Assembly: GCA_016866375.1 (NCBI GenBank)
Contig: VGMK01000064.1
Span: forward strand, 1-9,942
Length of the DNA stretch: 9,942 bases
Direction: 5' to 3'
DNA from: Bacteroidota bacterium
Lineage (GTDB): Bacteria > Bacteroidota > Bacteroidia > Flavobacteriales_D > Crocinitomicaceae
In this document: positions 1-6,482 of the stretch, piece after piece
Numbering within the stretch: the stretch's first letter is position 1
Layout of the letters: each line of letters begins with the position of its first letter
Made by a program: the position numbers and the translations under genes
Notes under the pieces: generated by a model
What the model was told of the DNA's origin: nothing
Seen by the model: the letters and a program-made list of their open reading frames with translations, nothing else
Database searches by the model: none

Positions 1-153
1 CTTAGCGGCTTGAACAAAAATTTCAAGATTTTCGACAATAGTCGGTTGACCGGCAAAGTCTTTCAAAGTTTTGGGTCGCAGGACCTTATCCAGCTCTTGA
101 TCTCCGGGCTGTGAAGCATGTTCGCGATAGTCGAATGATTCCTCCTCTGACAT
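1..153 (-). CDS. ruvB: Holliday junction branch-migration helicase RuvB, N-terminal fragment
   Basis: This is the first 51 codons of a gene that runs off the left edge. It begins with ATG at 153-151 and reads MSEEESFDYREH and onward. The stretch LRPKTLKDFAGQ followed by IVENLEIFVQAAK (about residues 26-51) is the characteristic RuvB N-terminus, matching the family pattern RPxxLxxFxGQ...NLxIFIxAA that precedes the Walker A motif. RuvB is the hexameric AAA+ motor that, with RuvA, drives branch migration of Holliday junctions in recombinational repair. The Walker motifs and the winged-helix domain lie outside the window. No other ATG is available in the visible frame. A Bacteroidota-type promoter box ends only 4 nt before the start codon and overlaps a dyad (see separate entries). 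Identification rests on my recognition of the conserved N-terminal segment. Confidence 0.9.
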   Translation of the reverse strand, partial: MSEEESFDYREHASQPGDQELDKVLRPKTLKDFAGQPTIVENLEIFVQAAK

Positions 154-167
154 GTAACAAAGTTACA
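153..167. repeat. Perfect dyad (TGTAAC-AAA-GTTACA) over the ruvB -7 box
   Basis: The plus strand reads TGTAAC AAA GTTACA, a perfect 6-bp inverted repeat with a 3-base spacer. It begins at the first base of the ruvB start codon and covers the whole putative -7 box at 158-165. This geometry would suit an operator for a dimeric regulator or a small hairpin at the 5' end of the mRNA. In AT-rich DNA a dyad of this size can also arise by chance. No regulator is identified. Confidence 0.4.
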
Positions 168-190
168 AACGAAACCTAGACAAAAAACAA
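158..190 (-). promoter_or_regulatory. Putative Bacteroidota-type promoter of ruvB
   Basis: On the minus strand a TTG (plus-strand caa at 188-190) is followed after 22 nt by TAACTTTG (plus-strand caaagtta at 158-165). This fits the Bacteroidota consensus TTG-N17-23-TAnnTTTG. The box ends only 4 nt before the ATG at 153, so transcription would begin at or near the start codon and give a leaderless or almost leaderless mRNA. Transcription may instead enter from an upstream promoter. Confidence 0.45.
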
Positions 191-266
191 AAGGATTAAT
201 AAATATAAATGCTAAAATATCCTTCACATTCGACTTCTTACCAATTCTTACTTCTTTGAATGGCAT

Positions 267-968
267 CTAGTTTAAGTGGGTTTTTAAACGCACTAAATCG
301 TCAAAAATAAAATCGGCCAAGGTTAATTTGGGGTTAGGTTCATGCGTCTTCTCAGGAATTGCTACTACTTTCATTTTAGCTGCTAAACCGGCAATGATTC
401 CATTGAAAGAATCCTCAACCACTAAACAGCGATGAGGAAGTACTTGAAGTGAGTTTGCCACATGAATATACACCGCAGGATGTGGCTTTCCGTATTCTTC
501 AAATTCCGCAGAATGGATAAAATCGAAATAATTAACAATTTTCAAACTCCTCAAAACTGCCTCGATTAATTTAGTTGAAGAAGAAGTAGCTAAACCTATT
601 TTTACTTTTTTTTCTTTCAAAAATATCAATAGTTCAAGTACACCCGGAAGTGCTTGCGGCTTTCTCTCAATAAGTTCAATCACTCTGTTTACAATTTTTT
701 CTGCTACCTCTCCAATGTCGGGAAGATTCCAATTTTCATTTTTATTCCAAAAACGGATTACTTCATCAATTCTCAAGCCCACAGTTTTTTCAAAATCCCG
801 TTTGGTTAGTTGTGACCCAAAGCCTCCAAAGACTTCTTCCATTGCAATTTTCCAAAGTGGCTCAGAATCTATGAGTACACCATCCATATCGAAAATTACG
901 GCATCAAAATTTTCTAAATAAATTACTTGTTCCATTGATACTGTCGGATCTTTTGTTTGCCCAACCAT
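267..968 (-). CDS. HAD-superfamily phosphatase, HxpB/YniC (hexitol / 2-deoxyglucose-6-phosphatase) type
   Basis: This 233-residue cytoplasmic HAD hydrolase resembles E. coli HxpB (YniC) along its length. Motif I is FDMDG with nucleophile Asp27 and acid/base Asp29, followed by VLIDSEPLW. Motif II is GLATSSS (about 125-131), motif III Lys161 in GKPHP, and motif IV VVEDS (184-187). The cap carries TVGLRIDEV, typical of YniC-like enzymes, and LPGV precedes motif II. The family dephosphorylates small sugar or sugar-alcohol phosphates; the substrate here is inferred, and beta-phosphoglucomutase-like activity is an alternative. The ATG at 968 overlaps the upstream gene by 46 nt and has GAGG 7 nt before it. 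A second ATG at 935 overlaps by only 13 nt and gives a length before motif I closer to the family norm, so the first 11 residues are uncertain. It is the last gene of the chain from purQ. Confidence 0.85.
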   Translation of the reverse strand: MVGQTKDPTVSMEQVIYLENFDAVIFDMDGVLIDSEPLWKIAMEEVFGGFGSQLTKRDFEKTVGLRIDEVIRFWNKNENWNLPDIGEVAEKIVNRVIELIERKPQALPGVLELLIFLKEKKVKIGLATSSSTKLIEAVLRSLKIVNYFDFIHSAEFEEYGKPHPAVYIHVANSLQVLPHRCLVVEDSFNGIIAGLAAKMKVVAIPEKTHEPNPKLTLADFIFDDLVRLKTHLN

Positions 969-1756
969 TTATTTGCCTCATTTGCAATGAAGATTTGGCC
1001 TTTGGTGTTGACTGTAATTGCCTCCGTTTGCGCATATCCAGGAAGTGAATTGGCATCTATTTTTTGCAATGTATTTCCTTTCCACTTGTAGCGAATGATT
1101 TGCGAGTAGGTGAGTAAGTACAGATATTCTTTGAATGATTCCGCCCCGGTAAAAGAGTCTAAGAGCCAATCGTTTTTTCCAGCTACCAATTCAAAAGACT
1201 TTGAGAGTGTTTTTTTTACACCGGGAATAAACTTAATTTCATAGACAAAGGATTTACCATCAAATGGCTTTGTTCTATTTTTTGTAAAAATCCACAATTT
1301 TCCATTGTGTGAGGTCATTGCCTCGGCATCAAAATATAATTGACTTGTAATGGGTGGGAAATCCTTCTGTTCAGAATATTCAATTTCCATTGTTTCTGCT
1401 CTTACTTTAGTTTTTTCGAGTAAGCCTTTTACTGGTATCCTATGAATTTGAAGATTTTTTCTTTTATTTAAGTTGTTTCCAATATCTCCGATATATAGGT
1501 ATTCATTGTCTAATGCCAGTGCTTCCCAGTCGTGATTCTTGACCTCCTGCACTTCTACCTTTTTGATTAACTTCATATGTTTAGAAATAACATAAACTTC
1601 GCTTTTATTCCCCCCATCGTTGATTGCAAAAAATATGCTGTCGCGAAAGAGCTCAATTCCGGATACCTCACTCAACTCATCGGGTAATTGCGAAACTTGT
1701 TGTGCAGTTGCGCGAAATCCAAAAAAAACAATAATAAAAATAGCTGGTAGTTTCAA
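923..1756 (-). CDS. Secreted beta-propeller-like protein of unknown function
   Basis: This 277-residue protein has a clear signal peptide: a lysine, a hydrophobic core IFIIVFFGF, then ATA before QQ, so cleavage near residue 18. The mature part has five loosely repeated units, each starting with a small or acidic motif and followed some ten residues later by a hydrophobic strand: VSGI (31-34), WEAL (77-80), AEAM (144-147), GAES (204-207) and TEAI (244-247). This suggests a beta-propeller, as in SdiA-regulated or phytase-esterase-like secreted proteins; WEALAL...LYIGDIGNN is typical of that group. No catalytic residues or T9SS sorting domain are visible. The only plausible start is TTG (plus-strand caa at 1754-1756), 1 nt after the stop of the upstream gene and preceded by the purine-rich AAGAAAGAA, which points to translational coupling. 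The next ATG is at codon 61 and would remove the signal peptide. Function unknown. Confidence 0.75.
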   Translation of the reverse strand: MKLPAIFIIVFFGFRATAQQVSQLPDELSEVSGIELFRDSIFFAINDGGNKSEVYVISKHMKLIKKVEVQEVKNHDWEALALDNEYLYIGDIGNNLNKRKNLQIHRIPVKGLLEKTKVRAETMEIEYSEQKDFPPITSQLYFDAEAMTSHNGKLWIFTKNRTKPFDGKSFVYEIKFIPGVKKTLSKSFELVAGKNDWLLDSFTGAESFKEYLYLLTYSQIIRYKWKGNTLQKIDANSLPGYAQTEAITVNTKGQIFIANEANKWLGKQKIRQYQWNK

Positions 1757-1757
1757 A

Positions 1758-3026
1758 TCAATTCTTTCTTATACGGACCAATTTAATTTTTCTATCGCTG
1801 ACCTCTTCAATAATTAAGGATAGCCGATTAACATCAAGCTGCTCATTCGATTTTGGAATGTAAGCAAGTGTGTATAGAATAAATCCTGCAAGGGTATCAT
1901 AGTCTTCTGACTCTGGTATATTCAATCCGTACGTTTCATTTAAGTAATCAATTTCAATTCGTGCAGAAAATAAAAATTCGTTATCACTGACCAGTTGTTC
2001 CGTCAGCTCAAGTTTGTCGTATTCATCCACAATTTCACCAAAAATTTCCTCAATGACATCTTCAAGCGTAACGATTCCGGCAGTACCTCCATATTCGTCT
2101 GTAACAACGGCAAAATTACCTGCTTGTTTATTAAATTTTTCCAAAAGTTCCTTTCCAGAAATTACCGTTGGTACGAAGCTGATAGGCTTTAAAATTTGGC
2201 CTAACCTCTCTGGACTCTGAAAAAAGTCGAAACTGTGAACATACCCGATAATGTTGTCAATATCTTCACGAAAAACAATAATTTTCGATAAGCCTTTTTC
2301 AATAAAAAGTTTCTTCACCAAATCTACAGATTCCTCTAATTCAACCGCAATAATTTCAGTCCTTGGAATCATACAATCTCGCGCTTTAATCCTCGAAAAT
2401 TCCAAAGCATTTTTCAAAATAAACATCTCGTTCCCATGTTTTTCTCCAGACTTAATGCGTGAGGAGATATCCTTCACGTAATATTCCAAATCCACCTTTG
2501 AAAACACTTTTTCTTTCATTTTACTCTCTCTGCCACCAAAGACTAAAAGCGAATTCGTTAACAACACAATAATTTGAGTTGGTAAAAACATAATGACATA
2601 ACAACAGAAAAGGGGAATTAACCCGATACTTAAAAACCAATTTGGATTTAATTGTACAATCGCTTTTGGTAAAAATTCTGCGGTAACCAAAACCAAGACT
2701 GTAGAAAGTATTGTTTGATTCAATAATATCCAAAATTCACTTTGTACTCCCCAACCTGCTAAAATAGGATTTAAAACCTCAGCCATTGAAATTCCGTAAA
2801 TCACAAGCGCTACGTTATTACCGAGTAAAATCATCGCAATGATTGTGGATTCTTTTTTATACAGTATCTTGAGTAGAACGGAACGAAATCCCTTTTTTTG
2901 AATTTGCAACTCAATTTTTAGTCGATTTGAAGAGAGATAAGCCAATTCCATTCCTGAAAAAAATGCGGATGCAAAAAGCGATAAGAGAATAAAATAAAAT
3001 ATATAGTCTTCCATTTCAGAGGACAT
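1758..3026 (-). CDS. CNNM/CorC (HlyC-CorC) family transporter with CBS pair, GldE-like
   Basis: This 422-residue inner-membrane protein has the complete three-part CNNM/CorC architecture. The DUF21 domain has about four membrane segments (8-28, 58-82, 97-119, 130-163) and keeps the conserved SGMELA (TM1), GNN (69-71, TM2) and EFLPK (117-121, TM3) motifs that line the ion site in CorC/CNNM structures. A CBS pair spans about 217-335, from MIPRTEI to DEYGGTAGIVTLEDV. The CorC_HlyC domain occupies about 345-422. Relatives export Mg2+ (or Co2+); in flavobacteria a relative is the gliding protein GldE, but gldD, its usual neighbour, is absent, so I give no symbol. I chose the ATG at 3026, with AGGA 4 nt upstream and an 11-nt overlap with purD. 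A TTG at 3029 and an ATG at 3014, 1 nt after the purD stop, are alternatives. The tight junctions suggest co-transcription with purD. Confidence 0.88.
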   Translation of the reverse strand: MSSEMEDYIFYFILLSLFASAFFSGMELAYLSSNRLKIELQIQKKGFRSVLLKILYKKESTIIAMILLGNNVALVIYGISMAEVLNPILAGWGVQSEFWILLNQTILSTVLVLVTAEFLPKAIVQLNPNWFLSIGLIPLFCCYVIMFLPTQIIVLLTNSLLVFGGRESKMKEKVFSKVDLEYYVKDISSRIKSGEKHGNEMFILKNALEFSRIKARDCMIPRTEIIAVELEESVDLVKKLFIEKGLSKIIVFREDIDNIIGYVHSFDFFQSPERLGQILKPISFVPTVISGKELLEKFNKQAGNFAVVTDEYGGTAGIVTLEDVIEEIFGEIVDEYDKLELTEQLVSDNEFLFSARIEIDYLNETYGLNIPESEDYDTLAGFILYTLAYIPKSNEQLDVNRLSLIIEEVSDRKIKLVRIRKN

Positions 3027-4290
3027 CAAATCCTAAATCTTTTCTAAAGTATGCTCCTTCAAAGCTAATTTTTGAAATAGAATCGTATGTTTTTTCGAGT
3101 GCGGCATCGAGATTGCGTCCATATGAAGTGACTGAAAGTACACGGCCTCCCGCAGTGAGAACTGAAGGGCCGTCTGAGGCAGTTCCTGCATGAAATACCA
3201 TACTTTCAATAACAGCATTTAGTCCGTAAATGGGTTTTCCTTTTTCATAGTTCTCTGGGTAGCCACCAGAGACCATCATAACGGTTGCGGCGCTTTTATC
3301 ATAGAATTCAATATCTCGTTCAGAGAGCGTATTGGTCGCTACTCCTTCAAATAAATCTAAAATGTCTGATTTTAATCGAGGAATTACAACCTCTGTTTCA
3401 GGATCTCCCATACGGCAATTGTACTCAATGACATAAGGATCCCCTTTGACATTTATAAGTCCAAAGAAAATAAAGCCTTTGTAGGGAATTACTTCTTGTT
3501 TCAATCCTTTTACCGTAGGGACAATGATTCTATTATGCACTTTATCCATAAAGGCAGCGTCAGCAAAAGGAACTGGAGAAATTGCTCCCATCCCACCAGT
3601 ATTTAGTCCAGTGTCTCCCTCACCGATTCTCTTATAATCTTTTGCCTCAGGAAGTAATTTGAAAGAGTCACCATCGGTTATAACAAAAACGCTTAACTCA
3701 ATACCCGTTAAAAATTGTTCGATAATAACTTTTTGACTTGCTTCGCCAAATTTCGCATGAGAGAGCATACTCGTTAATTCAGCTTGAGCTTCCTCTAAAT
3801 CTTGTATTATCAAAACGCCCTTTCCGGCCGCCAGTCCGTCCGCTTTTAGAACGTATGGCCCTTTCATGTTGGCTAAAAATTTTAATCCATCTTCTAACGA
3901 GTCCTGTGTAAAAGTTGCATATTTTGCTGTTGGTATGTTGTGTCTATGCATAAATTGCTTTGCAAAATCCTTACTACCCTCTAATTGAGCACCTAATTTA
4001 CTGGGTCCAATTACCGGTATTTTACACAATTCAGGGTCGCGAAGAAAGTAATCGTAGATACCTAATACAAGTGGTTCCTCCGGACCTACAACAACCATAT
4101 CTATATTTAATTCGATTACATTTTTTCTAACGGCATTAAAATCTGAGGGGGAAAAGGAAAGGTTTTTACCGTGATTCCTTGTTCCGGCATTTCCAGGAGC
4201 GATAAATAACTCATCCAACATTGAGCTCTGCGCTATTTTCCATGCAAAAGCATGCTCCCTTCCTCCTGATCCTAGTAATAAAATTCTCAT
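3016..4290 (-). CDS. purD: Phosphoribosylamine-glycine ligase (GAR synthetase)
   Basis: PurD catalyses step 2 of de novo purine synthesis: 5-phosphoribosylamine + glycine + ATP give GAR + ADP + Pi, in the cytosol. The 424-residue length is normal and all family landmarks are present. GSGGREHA (7-14) lies in the N-terminal Rossmann-like domain, and VVGPEEPL at about 67-74. The ATP-grasp core has LKADGLAAGKGV (148-159), GLNTGGMGA (228-236) with SPVP following, and the metal-binding EYNCRMGDPETE (289-300). The C-terminal domain has TAGGRVL (379-385) and EGAYFRKDLG (411-420). The ATG at 4290 overlaps the purQ stop in TAATG, so PurD is probably translated by termination-reinitiation after PurQ. 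The TGA at 3018-3016 lies inside the start region of the next gene. No frameshift or missing catalytic motif is seen. Confidence 0.97.
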   Translation of the reverse strand: MRILLLGSGGREHAFAWKIAQSSMLDELFIAPGNAGTRNHGKNLSFSPSDFNAVRKNVIELNIDMVVVGPEEPLVLGIYDYFLRDPELCKIPVIGPSKLGAQLEGSKDFAKQFMHRHNIPTAKYATFTQDSLEDGLKFLANMKGPYVLKADGLAAGKGVLIIQDLEEAQAELTSMLSHAKFGEASQKVIIEQFLTGIELSVFVITDGDSFKLLPEAKDYKRIGEGDTGLNTGGMGAISPVPFADAAFMDKVHNRIIVPTVKGLKQEVIPYKGFIFFGLINVKGDPYVIEYNCRMGDPETEVVIPRLKSDILDLFEGVATNTLSERDIEFYDKSAATVMMVSGGYPENYEKGKPIYGLNAVIESMVFHAGTASDGPSVLTAGGRVLSVTSYGRNLDAALEKTYDSISKISFEGAYFRKDLGFDVL

Positions 4291-4976
4291 TAACAGTGCG
4301 CTAAAATTGATTCAAAAATAGATAACCCGTCTGTATTATTCAGATTGATGTCAGCAGCTCTTTCAGGATGGGGCATCATTCCGAAAACATTTCTATTCTT
4401 ATTGGTTATCCCTGCAATATTATTGAGCGACCCATTAGGATTCGCTTCAAGGGACGAAACACCCTCCCTGTCAACATATCTGAACAAAACTTGTTCATTT
4501 TCCTCAAGTTCACGAAGTACCTTTTCAGGAGCAAAATACCTACCTTCACCATGCGCAATTGGGATTTTATAATTTGCCGTTGCAGACAATCCCCTGGTAA
4601 GAGCAGAGTTTTTTGAAATCGGCTTTAACCAGACATTCTTACATATAAATCGTTGATTGTTGTTGTGCAATAGTGCACCGTCAAGGAGTCCAGACTCTGT
4701 TAGTATTTGAAAACCATTACAAATTCCAAGAACGAACCCTCCCCTCTTGGAATGACTAATGACTTCATTCATGATAGGAGAAAATTTCGCTAAAGATCCG
4801 GAACGAAGATAGTCACCGTATGAAAAACCTCCAGGCAACACGACTATGTCTGCACCTTTTAAATTAGTATCCTTATGCCAGAGAGACACGACACATTGCC
4901 CTAAAATGTCTCGCAAGATATAAATCATATCCTGATCACAATTCGAACCTGGAAAGGAAATTACTCCAAATTTCAT
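4290..4976 (-). CDS. purQ: Phosphoribosylformylglycinamidine synthase, glutaminase subunit PurQ
   Basis: PurQ is the class I glutamine amidotransferase subunit of FGAM synthase (step 4 of IMP synthesis). It releases ammonia from glutamine and passes it to PurL with the help of PurS. The 228-residue protein has the family start FGVISFPGSNCDQD, an oxyanion-hole region LPGGFSYGDYLR (47-58), the nucleophile elbow GICNGFQ with Cys86, and the catalytic His203/Glu205 in MMPHPERA. The length matches a stand-alone PurQ. A stand-alone PurQ implies a small PurL and a PurS elsewhere in the genome, because organisms with the long fused FGAM synthase carry this domain at the PurL C-terminus. A promoter-like element lies just upstream (4991-5023), and purD follows with a 1-nt overlap. 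Confidence 0.96.
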   Translation of the reverse strand: MKFGVISFPGSNCDQDMIYILRDILGQCVVSLWHKDTNLKGADIVVLPGGFSYGDYLRSGSLAKFSPIMNEVISHSKRGGFVLGICNGFQILTESGLLDGALLHNNNQRFICKNVWLKPISKNSALTRGLSATANYKIPIAHGEGRYFAPEKVLRELEENEQVLFRYVDREGVSSLEANPNGSLNNIAGITNKNRNVFGMMPHPERAADINLNNTDGLSIFESILAHC

Positions 4977-4990
4977 AACTAAAATTTATT

Positions 4991-5023
4991 CAAAATTAAA
5001 CACAAATAAAACTGAAAAAACAA
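4991..5023 (-). promoter_or_regulatory. Putative promoter of the purQ-purD operon
   Basis: On the minus strand a TTG (plus-strand caa at 5021-5023) lies 22 nt upstream of TAATTTTG (plus-strand caaaatta at 4991-4998), fitting the Bacteroidota TTG-N17-23-TAnnTTTG pattern. The box ends 14 nt before the purQ ATG, so the 5' leader would be only a few bases long, and no Shine-Dalgarno sequence is seen. The upstream TTG lies within a few bases of the stop of the preceding membrane-protein gene. There is no purine riboswitch-sized leader. Confidence 0.45.
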
Positions 5024-5026
5024 GGA

Positions 5027-5968
5027 CTAAATGAAAAATTTCAACATTGAATAAACCAAACAGAAATACAGGACTCCCGAAGCTAAAAGGCCATATGTCT
5101 TGTGGAGAAAACTATATGTTAATAAACATGTCAAGAACAAAATAGTGAGGCTGAAATCGTTGAGTTCATTTCTCCAAAAATAATTCATAATTCCGATAAC
5201 TAATCCGATGAGAACGTATAACCAAAGGGCGAGTATTTGTTTTTTTAATCTTACCGAAAATTTTTGTGACCTTAAGCGTATGTTCAAATATGAAACAACA
5301 ATCATCACAAAATAAGCCAAAAGTACCCAAAGAAGATCTTTAAAATTGGATTCAAACGTAAATCGATCAAACGCAATTTTTTGCTCAATATTGAACCACC
5401 ACAAATAAGTGAAACAGTAAAAAAAAGGGATTAAAAACCCTAAAAAAGAAAAGATAAATTCTCTTACGGAAAAAGTACGAAATATTAAAATCGAGATTAT
5501 AAAAAACGGGTAAAAGAAAAGTAATAATGGTTGCAAGGTAGAAGCAATTCCAATGAAAAGAAAAGCGTTGAACCAGTATTTGCGTGCATCTGGTTGGCGT
5601 CTGATCTCAAAAAATTGAACGAGCATTATACAGAACAAGAAGTGAATACAAATAACATAATTGAACTGATAAAATGCATCGTAAAAACTCATAGCAACAA
5701 TGTACAACAGGGAGGTGAGGTAGGAATTTCTGTCTAAAAATTCGTAACTATTGTATACGTAATTAAGAGTCACTGCATTAATCACAAGAAAGATACTTGA
5801 CAAAATATAAGAAATCGGCTGTGAAATTTGGAATTCCCCCCAAAAACCAAAATCAGCAACACCACTTGACATATTACCTGAAATCCAATGTAAATATTGA
5901 AACAATGCCACTACAAAGGGTAACAGAAATAGTACACCTACCCGATTCATCAAGAATAATCGAATCAT
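5027..5968 (-). CDS. Polytopic membrane protein, DUF6427-like
   Basis: This 313-residue, strongly hydrophobic protein has about eight to ten predicted membrane helices (about 8-28, 52-74, 84-98, 102-122, 132-165, 170-192, 211-229, 245-263, 272-288, 292-312). It has no signal peptide other than the first helix. Charged loops are short; the most basic is RLRSQKFSVRLKKQ (231-244). Length, helix pattern and the region around residues 120-190 (EIRRQPDARKYW, then paired helices with aromatic ends) resemble the flavobacterial DUF6427 family, which has no known function. This family call is from recall and is less certain than the membrane topology. The ATG at 5968 has no clear ribosome site, which is common in this phylum; an ATG at 5950 is an alternative. 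The gene ends 50 bp before purQ on the same strand and is divergent from dksA. Confidence 0.72.
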   Translation of the reverse strand: MIRLFLMNRVGVLFLLPFVVALFQYLHWISGNMSSGVADFGFWGEFQISQPISYILSSIFLVINAVTLNYVYNSYEFLDRNSYLTSLLYIVAMSFYDAFYQFNYVICIHFLFCIMLVQFFEIRRQPDARKYWFNAFLFIGIASTLQPLLLFFYPFFIISILIFRTFSVREFIFSFLGFLIPFFYCFTYLWWFNIEQKIAFDRFTFESNFKDLLWVLLAYFVMIVVSYLNIRLRSQKFSVRLKKQILALWLYVLIGLVIGIMNYFWRNELNDFSLTILFLTCLLTYSFLHKTYGLLASGVLYFCLVYSMLKFFI

Positions 5969-6037
5969 AGAACGAAATTAGAGATTATGGATAAAAAATA
6001 AGGTAATTGTGAATAATAAAAAGTGCGCTTTTCTATT

Positions 6038-6045
6038 TAATTTTG
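6038..6045 (+). promoter_or_regulatory. Distal TAnnTTTG-like box upstream of the dksA-like gene
   Basis: TAATTTTG matches the Bacteroidota -7 element exactly, 38 bp upstream of a second such box. No TTG lies 17-23 nt before it, and AT-rich spacers produce this motif by chance fairly often, so it is only a possible second start site for the dksA-lspA transcript. Confidence 0.22.
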
Positions 6046-6075
6046 ATTAAAAGGAAAATACTGTTCCAAAAATCA

Positions 6076-6083
6076 TATATTTG
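6076..6083 (+). promoter_or_regulatory. Putative -7 box of the dksA-lspA promoter
   Basis: TATATTTG followed by CA is a perfect TAnnTTTG element of the form common in Flavobacteriia. It ends 18 nt before the ATG at 6102, giving a short leader. A -33 TTG at the usual spacing is not visible, so the upstream element is degenerate or absent. Confidence 0.5.
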
Positions 6084-6101
6084 CATACGCAATAAATCGC
6101 G

Positions 6102-6482
6102 ATGTCGACTGAAAAAAATAGGTACTCAGATGCCGAATTAGAGGAGTTTAAAGAATTAATTCTTAGCAAGTTAAAAGAGGCAAGAGACGACTATAATTTG
6201 TTGATAGGTTCATTGTCGCACACTGATGATCATGGAACAGATGATACAGGAAGGACTTTCAACATGATGGAAGATGGTTCAGAGACGCTCTCGCGAGAGG
6301 AGGTTGCACAACTAGCTGCTCGCCAGGAAAAATTTATTCAAAATCTTCAGGCTGCACTGATAAGAATCGAAAATAAAACCTACGGCATTTGTAGAGTAAA
6401 CGGGACGCTTATACCAAAAGAAAGATTAAGATTAGTGCCTCATGCAACTATGAGTATAGCCGCTAAAAATGCGCAAAGATAG
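6102..6482 (+). CDS. TraR/DksA-family transcription regulator, cysteine-poor
   Basis: This 126-residue protein has a long N-terminal helical hairpin (about 9-90) and a C-terminal segment aligning with the DksA zinc finger. DksA-type proteins enter the RNA polymerase secondary channel and adjust initiation, often with ppGpp. The turn between helices is acidic (HTDDHGTDDT, 40-49), as at the DksA tip. The finger signature is recognisable (KTYGICRVNG, LIPKERLRLVPHATMSI), but of the four C-x2-C-x17-C-x2-C positions only Cys97 remains. The others are Asn100, Ser118 and Ala121, so zinc cannot be bound in the classic way. As far as I recall this loss is common in flavobacterial homologues, so it is probably not decay. 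The TAG stop touches the lspA GTG with no spacer. In related genomes, from recall, ileS often precedes this pair; here a divergent membrane-protein gene does. Confidence 0.9.
   Translation: MSTEKNRYSDAELEEFKELILSKLKEARDDYNLLIGSLSHTDDHGTDDTGRTFNMMEDGSETLSREEVAQLAARQEKFIQNLQAALIRIENKTYGICRVNGTLIPKERLRLVPHATMSIAAKNAQR

Noticed and set aside
63..266. A 67-codon minus-strand frame with ATG directly after the phosphatase stop (TAG-ATG) and a hydrophobic stretch
   Set aside because: Its second half lies over the start of ruvB in another frame, and the hydrophobic part is the translation of T-rich promoter DNA. No sign of a real protein beyond that.
1995..2481. Plus-strand frames opposite the CNNM/CorC gene
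   Set aside because: All lie inside a complete conserved gene on the other strand, and their products are low-complexity serine-rich shadows.
1758..3026. Naming the CNNM/CorC gene gldE
   Set aside because: The domain layout fits GldE, but general hemolysin-family paralogues share it and the usual gldD neighbour is absent, so the symbol is not supported.
4345..4616. Plus-strand frames opposite purQ
   Set aside because: They are antisense to a strongly conserved enzyme gene, have no promoter or ribosome site, and their sequences look like reverse readings of PurQ motifs.
5969..6000. TAATTTCG as the promoter of the DUF6427-like gene
   Set aside because: It has one mismatch to TAnnTTTG, no TTG at the right spacing, and ends 4 nt before the ATG, so support is too weak to list.
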